From Branchiostoma floridae (lineage: Eukaryota > Chordata > Leptocardii > Amphioxiformes > Branchiostomatidae), in contig NC_049980.1 in the NCBI RefSeq assembly GCF_000003815.2, positions 18,936,059-19,000,058 of the forward strand: DNA of 64,000 nt. Reading direction: 5' to 3'. A model generated the notes under the pieces. That model ran no database searches and was not told the DNA's origin. It was given only the letters and a program-made list of their open reading frames with translations. This document shows positions 47,723 through 59,999 of this stretch, piece after piece. A program made the position numbers and the translations under genes. Numbering within the stretch: the stretch's first letter is position 1; each line of letters starts with the position of its first letter.

Positions 47723-50634
47723 TCACTCCAGGTCATCAGTGGGCAGAGCCACGTAGAGCTTCTTGTGGGCTGTGCGCATGCGCATGTAGGCGATAACGCC
47801 CACCAAAGTGACGACGACGCACAGCAGCAGCCCGACAGCAATAACCAGTGATGTCATGACACTGGGAGGAACTTGGGCTCCACGATTCTCCTCAACCTCT
47901 TCTGCAAGATCTATGAGGAAACATTCGCAAGTTAGTGCAGCAAAGACCAACTCAAAAACCTGCAAAACGTCCTGACAGTTTTAACACAATTTCTGACGTC
48001 ATGTCATTCAAACGTGATCAAGGCTGCAGCATGTGCAGTCGGAATGTTGACGAATATGTTTTATTGTACCAGAATGCATGCACAGTTTCAAAAAATTGTA
48101 ATGTATTAGGAACTTCTCGGCTTCAAGAGACCATTCTCGGCACGCTATATTTTGGACGGTATGCCGGCCTACAGTGAGTTTGACCACCGTTGATGGACAT
48201 ACCTATGTCATCAGGTCGCTTGTACCCTGGGTTCAGAATTGGGCCCTTGTACACGTTGTACCGCGGCTCGGCACCAGGAGCAGTTCTCTTCTGTCGAGCT
48301 GAGGGTGGCAGACAGCCCTGGGCGCACCGAGAACTCAGGTCTGTGGCGTTACACACCATCACTGTACAGTGCAAATACACCTACACGGGAAGTGCAATGC
48401 AATGGTGTTAGAACACTGAATTCTGGACGTATCAGTTTGCAACTTTTTCATTCAGAATTTTTGTGAATTTCTCCATGTCGTAGCCACGAGCTATACTAGC
48501 CATCGACCATTTAAGTGATCCTGTCCTTCCCTTCTTCTCATAATCAATCCCTCCCATAAGAGGTCATTCGTCGGGAACGCCTGGCATCAACGGACTATTC
48601 GACACAACTTAATGAAGAGGGTGTCCTCCCGAAATGGCACTGCACCTGGATATACTGTTAGGGGGTCCTAATTCGCCGTTTCTTTAGGACGTAACGTTAC
48701 CCATGTACCAGCATGCATAGAAATTCATAAAAGGATCTTGAGTTATAGGTGCGAACTCCCAAACAGAACCCAAAACAGTACCTCCAGTCCGAGGTCAACC
48801 TCCTTCCCGGAGGTAGTAATCCTTCATAATACTCACATATTGACTTTGTAACAGCTCGATAACTTTATCTGGCTCAAATAAGTGCAAAAGTGGATCCTAC
48901 CTCAGGATAGTCCTTGACGAAAGCGAAGGAGTTGATACTGAAGCGCTTCTCTTTCAGGCTGCTTGAGGACAGTGAGAGAAAGGTGCTGTCCACTGGGCAT
49001 CTAGAGGAAACAAAGACAAACGATGCATTTCAACTAAAGAAAGCTTCCATAAGTACGTACTGATTTGTGGATGCTGCTGCTTCGTTGTATATAAGAGAAA
49101 TACATAAATGTGTAGACTGGCGCAATTCTTGAATTGGTGGGTTTAGCCAACATTGTTGCAATACCTACCCATCACTGATGAATGTGTAAGACATGGGGTC
49201 CAGTATGTTCGCTGACGGAGTGGCCATGCAGTTCTCTGCGAACAGCTGCAGATCCTGGTCCGGAGTCAGGACCTCGACTTGCACATACAGCGGCTGGTTC
49301 AACTGCACCACGTACGGGAAAGTATCTGGGGGAAAAGACCGATGGGTTTGAAACATGTACAGACAGCGGCATGCAAACAGGCGTTGGTACTCACAGTTAC
49401 TTCTTCTGTTCATATTGCAGTTGTAAATTTGATTACTGTACAAACAGAGGTTGAGTCGTGGAGATATAGGAAATTTACACGCGCGCTCCTCTTACGCGCG
49501 CCTGTAAATTTTCCGACTGCTACTAGTACTATATATCTCAACGACTCAACCTCTGCTTGGAGAGTAAAATATGATGGCATCTGTCCATAATGCCATTGCA
49601 TTGGTAAATTATAACGTTAGTATAGACCTTTAAAATGCACATTAAAATTTTAAACGTTCATCGCAACTCTAAGTTTTCTTGAGCGAGTGAGTAAACATGC
49701 TGATGAGCCCAACCTCTTATTTGAAGAACAGTATTATCTTAGTTTCATCATGTGATACTACCTATTTGCTGCTGGAAGGTGGCTGACTGAAACAGCTGCA
49801 TGTCGAAGTTGTACTTCCCATGAGCCGACCTGAAGAAGAAGATCTTCTCAATCTGCGGACTGAACATGGCGCTCACGGTATCCCGTGTGTCCATGCGGCA
49901 TTCAAACGGCACTTCAAGCTCCCGGATGCGAGTGATGAAGGCGATGCCATCGTTGTCGCTGCTGAGCACCTTGTTGAAGTAGATGATTTCAGAGGCCGTA
50001 TCCTGCAAGTACAGCAACGATGTCAATCTTTATCCACTGCCGTCCATTTTAAACTGATAATCGTGCAATATCTACAGGTAAGGCTATAACTTAGTACTCA
50101 CCGTCTTGACAGTTCCACATCCTTCCAACGGAGCAGTCAGAATGATGTGTGTAGCGTTTCCGGTCGCTTTGCACGATGGGTCTATGAGGTGCAGGTGGCC
50201 CGTATCGAAGTCGGGAATATGTGAGCGACGGAACACAATCTGCATGTACTCTCCCGTGCACTCCAACATGGCGAAGGCTTCGGGAAAGAGAACACGTATG
50301 AATGTCAACCCACTTTTCTCTGGGCGTATTGATAATATTCCTCTAGACTGGACGAAGATATTACAGATTTATATATATTAGACTTTACTGTTTAGAGAGT
50401 AGAATCTTAAGATTTGTGTTCTAACTCACTGTTTTTAGTTGACCACACGTAAGTTACTGTATTTTTTGTTGTGCCAATAAAGCTATTTCTTACCTTCCGG
50501 CCCCGCTCCATCTACTACCGAAGGTAGTGTCGGTAGGGTGAAGATCGGTTTCCACGTGTGTACCTCAGCAGGCGCTACGGTCTCTGGTGCGGCAGAAGTA
50601 CCGTCAGGAGTGGTCATCTGAGTTGTTGTTACAG
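47723..50634 (-). CDS. Zona pellucida (ZP) domain, type I membrane protein (5' end unresolved)
   Basis: ZP domains polymerise into extracellular filaments or matrices. Seven exons join in phase: 50634-50494, 50277-50102, 50002-49762, 49325-49169, 49000-48901, 48380-48203, 47910-47723, giving 392 aa. In order: a Thr/Pro-rich stalk; a ZP-N half starting LECTGEYMQIVF with DPSCKATGNATHIILTAPL and a second Cys in GCGT; IIYFNKV and VPFECRMD; a ZP-C half with FISDGCPVDSTF, VYLHCTVMVCNATDLSSRC and CAQGC; a furin-like site RQKR; one transmembrane helix (SLVIAVGLLLCVVVTLVGVI); and a short tail ending ALPTDDLE. This is the usual layout of a cleavable ZP protein. The first listed exon begins mid-codon, so at least one signal-peptide exon lies upstream (51-52 kb). 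The specific orthologue was not recognised. Confidence 0.85.
49446..49556. mobile_element. Foldback element in an intron of the ZP gene
   Basis: Left arm CAGAGGTTGAGTCGTGGAGA and its complement at the right end (TATATCTCAACGACTCAACC, then TCTG) form an inverted repeat. A second inner hairpin is built on ACACGCGCG/CGCGCCTGT. Between ZP exons at 49325 and 49762. Confidence 0.7.
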
Positions 50635-50820
50635 CTGAAACAGTATGAATAGTGAGGACGTGTTTCCGGAGTAATGTCTTACATGTGAAAGCAAGTTATC
50701 CCGCAATAGACTGTAAATGTGCTTTCCATCCCTTTCCAAATGAAATATGGCATGACCTTAATTCGCCACTTGATAGGGATAACTTGCTTGTCACATGTCT
50801 TGTTTTGCGGTGGTAAGACC

Positions 50821-50904
50821 TAGTCTGGAGTCCGCTTAAGTCACGCCAACAACGGGTTGCGCCTTCGGGGCGGACTAAAGCGGACAAGGCTGGACTCCAG
50901 GCTA
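50821..50904. mobile_element. Short inverted-repeat element (TAGCCTGG family)
   Basis: Right end carries the family terminus (reverse complement TAGCCTGGAGTCCAGCCTTG). The left end is TAGTCTGGAGTCC with about eight bases deleted relative to it. Flanks GGTAAGACC and GGAAAGACC form a 9-bp target duplication with one mismatch. Same family as 16234-16352. Confidence 0.7.
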
Positions 50905-51088
50905 GGAAAGACCACAAAACCGTTCTGAAACACAATAAGATTCAATAGTTAGTGGTGCATGCTTAGTATGAAGAGGAGACGTGAAGAAGAAAGGAAAGAC
51001 GCCTTGTGTGTTAGCGAGCCTCTGCGCCTGCGCACTGCCCTAACCGTTTTCGCGCGCTTGGTTGTAATGTAAACCAAACTCTTACCTT

Positions 51089-51106
51089 CATGATATTCTG
51101 CATGGT
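51089..51106 (-). other. Possible translation-start exon upstream of the ZP exons
   Basis: GCCACCATGCAG followed by AATATCATGAAG and a GTAAGAG donor gives a strong start context and a six-codon exon in phase 0. The first ZP exon needs a phase-1 partner, so a further exon would be required. Speculative; coordinates are approximate. Confidence 0.2.
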
Positions 51107-51175
51107 GGCACTTTGATCTCACTTGAATAATACTGATGTAAAAGCAGATTAAATACTACCCCGAACAAACAACAT

Positions 51176-52069
51176 CTATATTGTAAAATAGATCAATAAG
51201 TGAGAAAAGGGAAACGAAGCTATCAAAAAAGAGAACCCACACTGCCCTTTTATCATCACATATGGAGAGAGTTTCGAAGTGTTTGAACCAAAGAACCCTA
51301 GACACGCGAGTGGCTGCCAGAGAACGTTGCGTTCCTCCACCCTAACGTCTGCTTGGATGTTGCGATCCTCTGGTTGGCTGGTACTGAAATGACAAACATA
51401 TTATTAAACAAGTCTTAAATCATGACTACACGGCGCATTTTTCTGCATATAAATAGAACAGACTTTGACTAAATGAATAGAGTCTAGATTCAAGCACATA
51501 CTGGTATTATACATCCTTGTTTCTAGCGCACTGTAGTTTACGTTATACACGATTACTAAGTGTGCCTATTACACCTTTTAATTTCAACACCACCGCTTTT
51601 CTCCTTGGTAACCGAAGTGAAAATCACACATTGGAGCGTCAAACGCTCCGATGTCGGTTAAATTCGGCTGTTGTGTATAGATTTTCATCGAGATAAAACT
51701 TCAACACACTTACAACTCCCCGCCTCAAGTAAAGACGACTAGTACCAAAATAGCGACGTACAAATGTCTTACCTGTCCATTAGGTGTTGTTGTTTTATGT
51801 TTGGTAGGTTCCCGTTGATTGCTGTTTGCAACAATACTCCGGCGTCCTGAGATACACAAAATGTACACGTTGAGGCAACCTGATTACGAAGATTGGACAA
51901 TGTTCTGCGCATCGCTTAGTGGTCAAAGCAACTGGCAACTTACAGCATTTCTCAGTACACCCTCATTCTGGTGACGAAGCGTTTTCAGAGTCCCCTCAGG
52001 ATCACATACTTCGGTCTCCATAGTTATGTTTGCTACACTTGCCGGCCTTATCAGGCTCCCAATGGCCAT
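51176..52069 (-). CDS. Candidate three-exon gene or 5' exons of the ZP gene, unrecognised
   Basis: Exons 52069-51944, 51846-51773 and 51383-51176 have consensus GT/AG borders and join in frame to 136 codons (135 aa) ending in TAG. The product starts MAIGSLIRPASVANITMETE, contains VCDPEGTLKTLRHQNEGVL, and ends in a hydrophobic stretch (FSFLIASFPFSHLLIYF). No domain was recognised. The consistent phases argue for real exons, but the third could instead splice onward into the ZP gene or be non-coding. Confidence 0.3.
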
Positions 52070-52887
52070 GTATTGACATTAATTCTCGTGTAAATGTTTG
52101 CGGCCGAACCCAACGGAAGAAAACCTTTGACCAGTGATAACAGTCCACACGTACACATACCGTTCACCTGTCACGTACATTAAAGTTTAAGCTGTAGTTG
52201 GTTCGCAAAAACAAAATAATGAAACTTTGATAGTGCATCAGAACATATTGATCCTGTGTCATTTCTTTTAAGCCGAAACCATTTATGATCTTTTGGTCAG
52301 ATCTGTTGAGTATGCCGATGGCCAATTTCCGCATTCCGGGTGAGCTGTGAAGGCTTTAATATGTAAGCAAGTGGTCGGTCTGTTCCAATCAACGATAGTG
52401 AATTGTGTCCACAGACTTCCATATCTCTAAAATGAACTGCAGCAGGACTTCCGTAAGCAGGAGAGTAGGGTAGCTGTAGTTGGAAAATGGTGCAATTACG
52501 CCAATGACTTCTTCATTTGTAAGATTGATATCAACTGATGTTCCTCTATTCTTCAGGTACACATGTTGCAAGTTTGAAAGTGATAACATGGAACGCAGCT
52601 GATATATAGAATTAATATCAATGAATTAGGCAAATAAGCTTCAATGGCCTTTGAATATATATATGTAGCACCTAGTTATGTTAATAGTTACTAAAGCTAC
52701 GGGTGATACACCAAAAGGCATTACATATCCGTCAACCCCTTCTTGAGTCATTCTGTTTCAAAGTCTGAACCTCCCACACGCTGAAAGGTCCGCATTTTTA
52801 CGCTCGAAGGTACACTTTTTCATGGCCAAGATTTTTTTCGAAGGCATGACTGATTTTTCACTAATAGACATTTCATTCAATCTTAGT

Positions 52888-53140
52888 GAGTCTATCAGCA
52901 AAATTTGCCCCCAGAAAGTGCAGGAAATGGCTTTTCAGGGGGCCCAGATTTCAAAATTTCCCCGGACCTCCATTGCGACGCCTCGCGCCTTTGGTGTCGG
53001 ACATGGTGAAAATATGTCGGGGGAGTCGGCCTCAAAAGCAGTGTGCATTTTAATAGAAATTCTATCAAACTTAGCCAGCGATTAAACTTTGCCCGTCAAA
53101 ATGCAGGAAATGGCGTTTCAGTGGGTCAAGATTTCATTTT
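52888..53140. repeat. Two diverged direct copies of a repeat
   Basis: AGTGCAGGAAATGGCTTTTC near 52916 recurs as AATGCAGGAAATGGCGTTTC near 53100, about 180 bases later. Similar flanks are present (TCTATCA, GCCC before; AGATTTCA after). Looks like part of an interspersed or satellite repeat. The open frame over it is not supported as coding. Confidence 0.55.
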
Positions 53141-53539
53141 TTTTGGTCCCACAAGTACTAAAAAGAATCCACCAAAATACTGGCTACGGGCATGAATATA
53201 TTTGCTTCTTTGGTTAAGAAAAGCTGCTGGGGGTCCAAAACTTACGCCACTCCCACACGAGACCAAGAGCTCCAGAACACGAGATCTTAAAAACGGTCCT
53301 GCTGCAGTACATCAACAAGACGCCCGGAGGCCCGTAATCTACTTATTTCTTCATTCTGCCAACACCAACACCAACGTACCAAGATGCATCCATAAGTTCT
53401 CAGGTTATGCTCTTCACAAACAAACAAAAAACAAGCAAACAAACAAACAGACGGACAAACACAAAACCCCGGAATTACAACCCTAGTGTTGGTGAATGTG
53501 ATTAAAAAAAACGCTGACCAAGTGATCAGAGTATCGTTT

Positions 53540-53784
53540 ACAGTGTTATATTTTCTGAAGAAAGACGAGCACACCAACTTCGTATCCGACACCATCTTGA
53601 CAGTATTTTCATAAGCTGTGACAGTAGCGTCTACATGGAGGCTAGGTCTTGCCCAGTCTTGGCCAAGATAAACTTCTTCGTTCCTAAGTATCAACACTTT
53701 GGCGTTATCTGAGTCACACGTGGGATTCCTGCTCGTAAACTTCAACCTTAGAGATTCCCTTACCAAGTATTCACACGTCATCAA
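53540..53784 (-). CDS. Possible exon, unrecognised protein
   Basis: Open frame with protein-like composition (NPTCDSDNAKVLILRNEEVY and onward through FFRKYNTVND). Past about 53530 it runs into low-complexity sequence, including a (GTTT)n tract near 53420-53460, so only the 5' part could be coding. No family recognised and no firm splice sites chosen. Confidence 0.2.
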
Positions 53785-54509
53785 TCAACCAAATGCCATG
53801 ATATCTCTCCAAAAAAACACAACGTCCTACCCTAGGCCATATCAATGGTTCCAAGTTATTTTTGACTTTGTGCCTGTATAATCCGAACGCCCCTCAGATT
53901 ACGAAATTCGTATGTAACGTTATGTTTTAGTTAGTGAGTCACAGTTTTCAGGATTTGACTCGTTTTTTCACCCTCAATGCAGCGCCCCCTTAAGGTCGCT
54001 ATTCGAAGGTGCAAAATGAACAGCTTGTGACAGTATCTAGGTCACCATTTTATGTCACTAACCGATTATTTGTGGCCGCACGCAAGCGAAGTTGCTTTTT
54101 CCATGCAAAAAAAATACCCAGACGCTACGCTCACGACAGCGCCCCCTTGAGGCTGTTTCTTGTAGGTACAGCATGAATAAATTTCCTCATGATCAGCGTC
54201 AGCGAAATCATAACGTGATGCAGAAGCATAACGTTCACACAAATCAAGCTTGTATAGATCGCTGATATAAGAGAAGAAAAGACTTTTGCGATCCCAATTT
54301 CTTTCATTCAACGTTACACAATGTATATTTCAGGTGAATGAGTTCACGACAGTTCAGTGTCAGTCCCGGGGCACACTTCCGCGTGATAATCCCCAATTAG
54401 TTCAATCATTGAAAAGTCATGCTTACACCATAAGTAAGATATCTGTAATAGACACATACGGCTCTGCCAAACGGTACGGACAGCGTCCTTTCCCACACAC
54501 ATATCGTCC

Positions 54510-54695
54510 TCATTTTTTAGCAATAGTTGTGCTGCAACCCAATTCCTGAAGCATGTAAGTGAACAGGTGGGTGACTTCAGGCTGCAACACGGCGTAGTCT
54601 TGTGGGACTTGTCTATCTCCGCTGATTTTAACCTCATGTAACCAGCTGGCATATTGCACTAGACGTTTTCCTATGTCTTTCTTTACTTTGTCCAT
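54510..54695 (-). CDS. Possible small ORF or exon, unrecognised
   Basis: 61 codons starting MDKVKKDIGKRLVQYASWLH and containing QDYAVLQPEVTHLFTYMLQE. Composition is helical and protein-like, and the AGAAATGG start context is acceptable. No domain recognised. It could belong to the same broken or unresolved gene as the frame at 53540-53784. Confidence 0.22.
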   Translation of the reverse strand: MDKVKKDIGKRLVQYASWLHEVKISGDRQVPQDYAVLQPEVTHLFTYMLQELGCSTTIAKK

Positions 54696-54780
54696 TTCTC
54701 CTCCTTTTTCAAATCGTCATTTGTTTTGTCAGTGTGTTCCTGCTGTCTATAATTACCGTTCTCATGGAGAACCTTATTTA

Positions 54781-54912
54781 GGCTAACGTCACATTTCCAA
54801 ACCGGGGCCCGACCGGGCTGTTTGTGGAAACGAAAAATAGAAATGTATACGTTAAAATATTTCGTTCCCGAAAGCTGCCCGGCCGGGCCCCGGTTTGGAA
54901 ATGACGTAGGCC
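54781..54912. mobile_element. GC-rich foldback element (MITE-like)
   Basis: Arms of about 40 bases: ATTTCCAAACCGGGGCCCGA near 54793 is matched in inverted orientation by GGCCGGGCCCCGGTTTGGAA ending about 54899, with outer pairing GGCTAACGTC/GACGTAGGCC. The AT-rich loop contrasts with the GC-rich arms. No target duplication identified. Confidence 0.7.
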
Positions 54913-55299
54913 TTGGTGGGGTTTTGTCTGTTAGTAGATGGACGAATATCATATGTGTCCATACGCAGAATTAACTGGATTAAGTAACTTCTAGAGAAAT
55001 CAATGTGAGCTGAAGATTTAAGATAAGTGTGCATGTCGTCGAACAAACTATATTATTCACACCAAGTTCAGGTACACGTAATACTTAAGCCCGAGAGCCG
55101 GATACTGATATTGACAAAGACCCAAATTGTGTAGATCAATATGTCAAGTGGGATTTAAAGAAACCAAGGCCATGTCACTTATTGCCATGTAACAACCATT
55201 GAAGTGTCCCTTATCTTAATCAAGACCTGCTAAAATCCCGTGCTAAACAGATGGTAAAAGTTTGTTTTTTCTGATCGAAATCTTTTAGTGATTAGCTCA

Positions 55300-55440
55300 A
55301 TGACGGCTCCTGTTGGACAGACTGTAGATGCAAGGAGCCCCCTGGACATGCGCAAGCCCGGTTTGATGTCGGGTCAGGGCGTGCTAGTAGGCGGGATTGT
55401 ACTCATCATCCTGGCTTTCCTTACGCCACCACAAAAGTAA
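55300..55440 (+). CDS. Candidate small membrane protein or first exon
   Basis: 46 codons (MTAPVGQTVDARSPLDMRKP at the start) with one strong transmembrane segment (GVLVGGIVLIILAFL) near the C-terminus, then TAA. The same bases AAAAGTAAAC could act as a splice donor, and TTTTAG just upstream could be an acceptor, so it may be an internal exon of a gene interrupted by the assembly gap 200 bases on. Not recognised. Confidence 0.35.
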   Translation: MTAPVGQTVDARSPLDMRKPGLMSGQGVLVGGIVLIILAFLTPPQK

Positions 55441-55634
55441 ACATTTCCCTCCATTAACGTCTACGTTGTGTCATCGACACCGTCTCGCGCGTTCTGTTAC
55501 TTCTTTGTTTATCGGATTTCAGCCAGGGATATTCTGGCATCGCCCTCTCTATCAGTGGCAGCAGCACAAGCGTGCCATTCCTGCTCTTTGTTTAACGGCG
55601 AGCAACCCTGAAGAGTTTGCCTGCTTCTATATCT

Positions 55635-55734
55635 NNNNNNNNNNNNNNNNNNNNNNNNNNNNNNNNNNNNNNNNNNNNNNNNNNNNNNNNNNNNNNNNNN
55701 NNNNNNNNNNNNNNNNNNNNNNNNNNNNNNNNNN
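55635..55734. other. Assembly gap (100 N)
   Basis: Exactly 100 ambiguous bases, the conventional size for a gap of unknown length. Confidence 0.99.
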
Positions 55735-55849
55735 TCATAGATCGTGATTATAACAAGGAATATAACAGCGTTATAACAAGGTTATAATGAGCCAACTACG
55801 TCCATTGTGTTAAAAAGCCATCAAACACATTGCAATATTAACACGCAAT

Positions 55850-55970
55850 TTCATATCGCATCATATGCTATGGTATGATATCATATCATATCACAAAAGC
55901 ATATGATATCACATCATATCACGTCATATTATATCATATCTCATATCAAATCATTGCACCTTATATCAAA
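55850..55970. repeat. ATATC/GATAT-rich degenerate repeat
   Basis: About 120 bases of variants of CATATCAT and its complement, giving many short palindromes; next to the assembly gap. Confidence 0.75.
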
Positions 55971-56095
55971 ACGCTACCATTCTTGTGATTTAAACATCTA
56001 GAGCAAATTTGGGGAAAGAAAAGTTGTCTCCTCACACCATACACCGGTACCAATGTCCATACACTACACATCACTTCTGACGGTTGTTTTGAAAG

Positions 56096-56157
56096 ATGGC
56101 GTCCAGACTCCAGACACTTTTACTCCGACATCCCTGTCTCGCCAGACCGCGGTCTTT
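56096..56157 (+). CDS. Candidate first exon with mitochondrial-type presequence
   Basis: AAAGATGGCGTCC gives a YY1-like start context. The frame reads MASRLQTLLLRHPCLARPRS, rich in Arg and Leu without acidic residues, and ends at a GTAAGAAG donor. This is what a first exon of a nuclear gene for a mitochondrial protein looks like, but no downstream partner exon was identified. Confidence 0.3.
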
Positions 56158-56999
56158 GTAAGAAGTGAATAATAAACACTGAGAAGAAGAGGGTTATGGG
56201 GCCTTATCTGAGAAGAAACCTGGAGTGTGCATGGGTAGGAAGCTACCACTGCTTCAAACAGGACCCCTTCTATCTTGATGATAACCAGGGGGTAGCATGT
56301 GCACCTGCCATAGAATGTTTCGTCGTCAGCACCCCCCCCCCCTCCCCATCTCAGGCACACAAACCGGAAAAGGACTATACCACAGAAGGCCATACTAATT
56401 ACGTACTGAGGCAATGAGGCCACTGCTTAGCTCAGCTGGGTTTTATGACGTAAATGGAGTACTTGAACTAAACGAAATGGGTTGAAGCCATTGTCTTCTG
56501 AAGATTTTATATCGCGGATATAAGCTGTAGATACCAGTTTATCAGCAAATAAATCAATCAGGAGTTATTGTGTGTTGTTTGAACAGGTGATGCACACGGT
56601 AATGATACTAACTGTTGATCGTATAAAGATTGTTAAATGTGATTGTGTTTTGCCAATTTCATTACTATTTTCGTGAAGTAACTCGCTTGTGAAATGTTAA
56701 GTGGGGTAACTACATGCCCAGTGCATGGCGTCCTGAAAGGAGGACTGGCTCACAACAAACATGACAAAGTCAGGGATTGTGGTTTTGACACGAAACAGTA
56801 TACTCAGATGGATGACGTCTTCTGTGTGCGGTAAATTCCATCATTCTGTCTACCGTATGCGGGCGTCCTCAGTCCCACTGCCGCTCAGGACAGGTTCACA
56901 AGGCTCCGCACACCCGCTTGACCTAATGAACTCTTCCTGTATCCATATCTAGATTCCAATATTGAATACTGGAGAGACGCCAAGAACAGAAATTCGAAG

Positions 57000-59400
57000 T
57001 CCGCGGGGGTCTAGGTGTTAAATGTATTTTCTGCTGAGTCGTTTCTCCTAACCCGTTCTGGATGATGATACAGTATTCAGTAATCCGAAAATATAACCGA
57101 TCTTTCCTCAAATCTGCGTCTGACCGATTACTACAGCAGAGCATGGAACAACCTTCAACTTTTCAAACGAACTTGGCATTTTTAACGTTTTATTTATCGT
57201 TCCTGACTCCGGAGTTTATACACATTGTCCTTTTGCGTCAGTACCAACCACTTAGTCGCGGGTGCACGCTTGCCAAGCCACAAGTTATTGCTAGCATGAC
57301 GTCTGCAGCGGCCTATTAAGATAGGACTGATCCCGACAAGAGTTACAAGTCAAGTGCCCGGACGTTTACGACACTCAACATTCCGCATTGCGGCATACTG
57401 TGCGGGGTTGTAATTGAATCAGGTGATGGTGAGTAGGGCGACTCCCGTCTGGCTGCCTGCTGTTTGATGGTCAAGGCTAATATCAGGAAAAATGGAATAG
57501 AGAACAAAACGACAGCGACTCCCTCCCCTCGCAGTATTTTGAGTCTACACCCAACCCCAGTGGTCTGAAATACGCGTAGGTCTTGTATGTTGTCAACTTG
57601 TTTGCCGTTCCCCATGTTATTGTTCAGGGTACCCCCGATAACTTCTCATTGTACCTTAATTAATCTCTTAGAGCTCTTTTAGGTGTTGAAGCGAGAAGGA
57701 AACTTGCTATATGTTCTTTTGAAATCTACTTTAATATTACTACTTATTTGTATTAAAATAGGTATCAAAGTTCAACAAACGATGAAAACATGTACAATTG
57801 CAAGTTGCCAACCTTGCAAAGTGGCAGTCTGAATGAGGAGTGTTATTCACTCCTTTGCTTTATTATCTTAAGCCATTGTCGTACATTGATAGTTTGTTTA
57901 ACTAGAAAGGGGAATATCAAACATGGCCAGGATCGGTCTCTGCCTTACTCCAGCACCTGTACACATATAAATATGTACACATTTCTTGAAATTGTATTTT
58001 CTTAGTTTATCTTGTGCGGAATTTGAAATATCAATTGGCGGTTTTATGCGTGGCCCATTACCATTTATGACGCACTGGTGCCACAAGTCGTACATCCATC
58101 AACCCTGCAACTCCAGTTACGCGAGTCATAACGTGAATTGTCACCCTTGAGGTTACAGCCTTCAGATGCCACTGGTCAGATTTCCTCTTGTGGAAGAATG
58201 ATGACGTTTGTGTATACATTGTTACAGGTTATTGCACCGCAAACCATAATATTTGCGCGTGCTATTTACACTCGCTGAATTTCATTTTGTTCGAAGTTGA
58301 TTGGGTCTGACTAGATAGCGAAAGACATTGGAAATCTAAATTCGAGAGTCCTTGACAAAATGATTGAGGCCGGTTGAAGCACGTTTTAGCACTACGTGCC
58401 AGGCCAATACCTCCGTGACCGGCGGCCGTGGGAGTATAGTGAGTGCTTCAGTTCCAGTAACCTGACGACGGCGATATGATCACCAAATTCCGCCTTAACA
58501 AGCGTCGGAAAGAAAGGCAAACAGGGGGTAATTGAGGATTGGCAGAAACCGGAGCCTGTGTGCACGCTCTAGTTAGTACACACTTAGAGTGTGTGTATCC
58601 GACTGCTGTATTTCCTTCCATCAAAACCTTAACAGGCCGATTATGGGTACATTTGAAGGATCTGAGGATGATGAGATAATCTCAGTTACGAGCACGTAAA
58701 TAACGCAGATTGAATCCACATTGAACAGATTTAAAGACCTTGGCCTTCCTCACTTCCGTGCTGAATCCTACTCCACGGTTTGCGGTTGGCACCGAAAGGT
58801 CTGGACGTTCCCCCGACTACACAGCTGCATTTAAACCTTATCACGAGAGAGGGAAAGAAATTAAGTCCAGGCTCTTGTTATCGAGGGAGAGTACTAGATA
58901 ACAAGTATTTGAACTTGGCAGGAATCCCATCCTTTCGGAAGGCCCAGGGCAGACCAACAGTGCACCTGAGGTCAGCTATAATGGCTGCTCTCCTACTTAA
59001 AACGCCCCGTTGGTATGGTAGATCATTGCTAATCATAGCCCCATGCGTTACTGATCGTTGGGTACCTTTCACACGAACATACAAGTGTTTATATGTGCAT
59101 TATCCCTGAATGTGTAATTTACTGTGACCGTTTGCTGCGCTGTAGGAACCACCATCTGATGCAAGGCCCCTTACGTCTGCCCAGAATAGACCATGTAATG
59201 TTTGACAACAAATCATGGCTAAACGGCATTGTGCATAAGGCACGCACGCGTTTATGTCTGTCATGGTTTGAGCAAACGTCAGAAATAGTGATCTATAAAT
59301 AAAGTATCTACAGCAATTAAGAAAACCTGACAGTCTAGTTTAGAAGCAGACGCCGTATAAAGACAAGGTGCTGACAAGTTCGTACAGTTTACATTGAGAG
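57000..59400. other. Region without supported genes
   Basis: Only short open frames without splice support or recognisable similarity. No repeat family identified with confidence. Confidence 0.5.
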
Positions 59401-59406
59401 ATTAAA

Positions 59407-59409
<3 letters not shown>

Positions 59410-59439
<30 letters not shown>
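59410..59439. repeat. (AT)n microsatellite
   Basis: Uninterrupted TA dinucleotide tract of about 15 units. Confidence 0.9.
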
Positions 59440-59443
<4 letters not shown>

Positions 59444-59999
59444 TATTCTAAGACCCCTTATTACTAAGGCATCGTGGAAGTAGAATTACAGTTGATCTCA
59501 GTTAAGATATTTATAAAATGGAGTTGGGGAGTTGGAATCGTTTGCGCTTTTAATTTAAGTGTGTCCCGTTGACCTCTACAAAAGAGTCTGGAAAATGTTC
59601 CGTTTAGTTTACTCGGGCGGTGACAGTGCTAGTGAAAGGTGCAAGATGTTCCTGTTCTTCTTATATACTCTAACGGAGGCTTCAGTTGAAAGGAACTTCA
59701 GTAAGAGTAGGCGCTTCGACAAGACGTGACAGATTGTGGAAGATTGTGAAACATTGCGCTCTGTGGTCAAGTTCAACCTGATATCTGTACATGAACCCAA
59801 AATAGGACCAGATCCTTCAGAGTCGGAAGCTGGTGTCAGACACAGGGCGATAGGACCGGGACCTTGGGTCGTGTCTGATCTCTGCACTTTACCGTAAGAC
59901 AGACAAGAACCTTTGGAAGGGTAATAAATTTGCGACCTTACTTGTCATTGGTGTGCATTCTCTGCATAGTTAAGGGTCACAGTCATCACACGATCGTCG

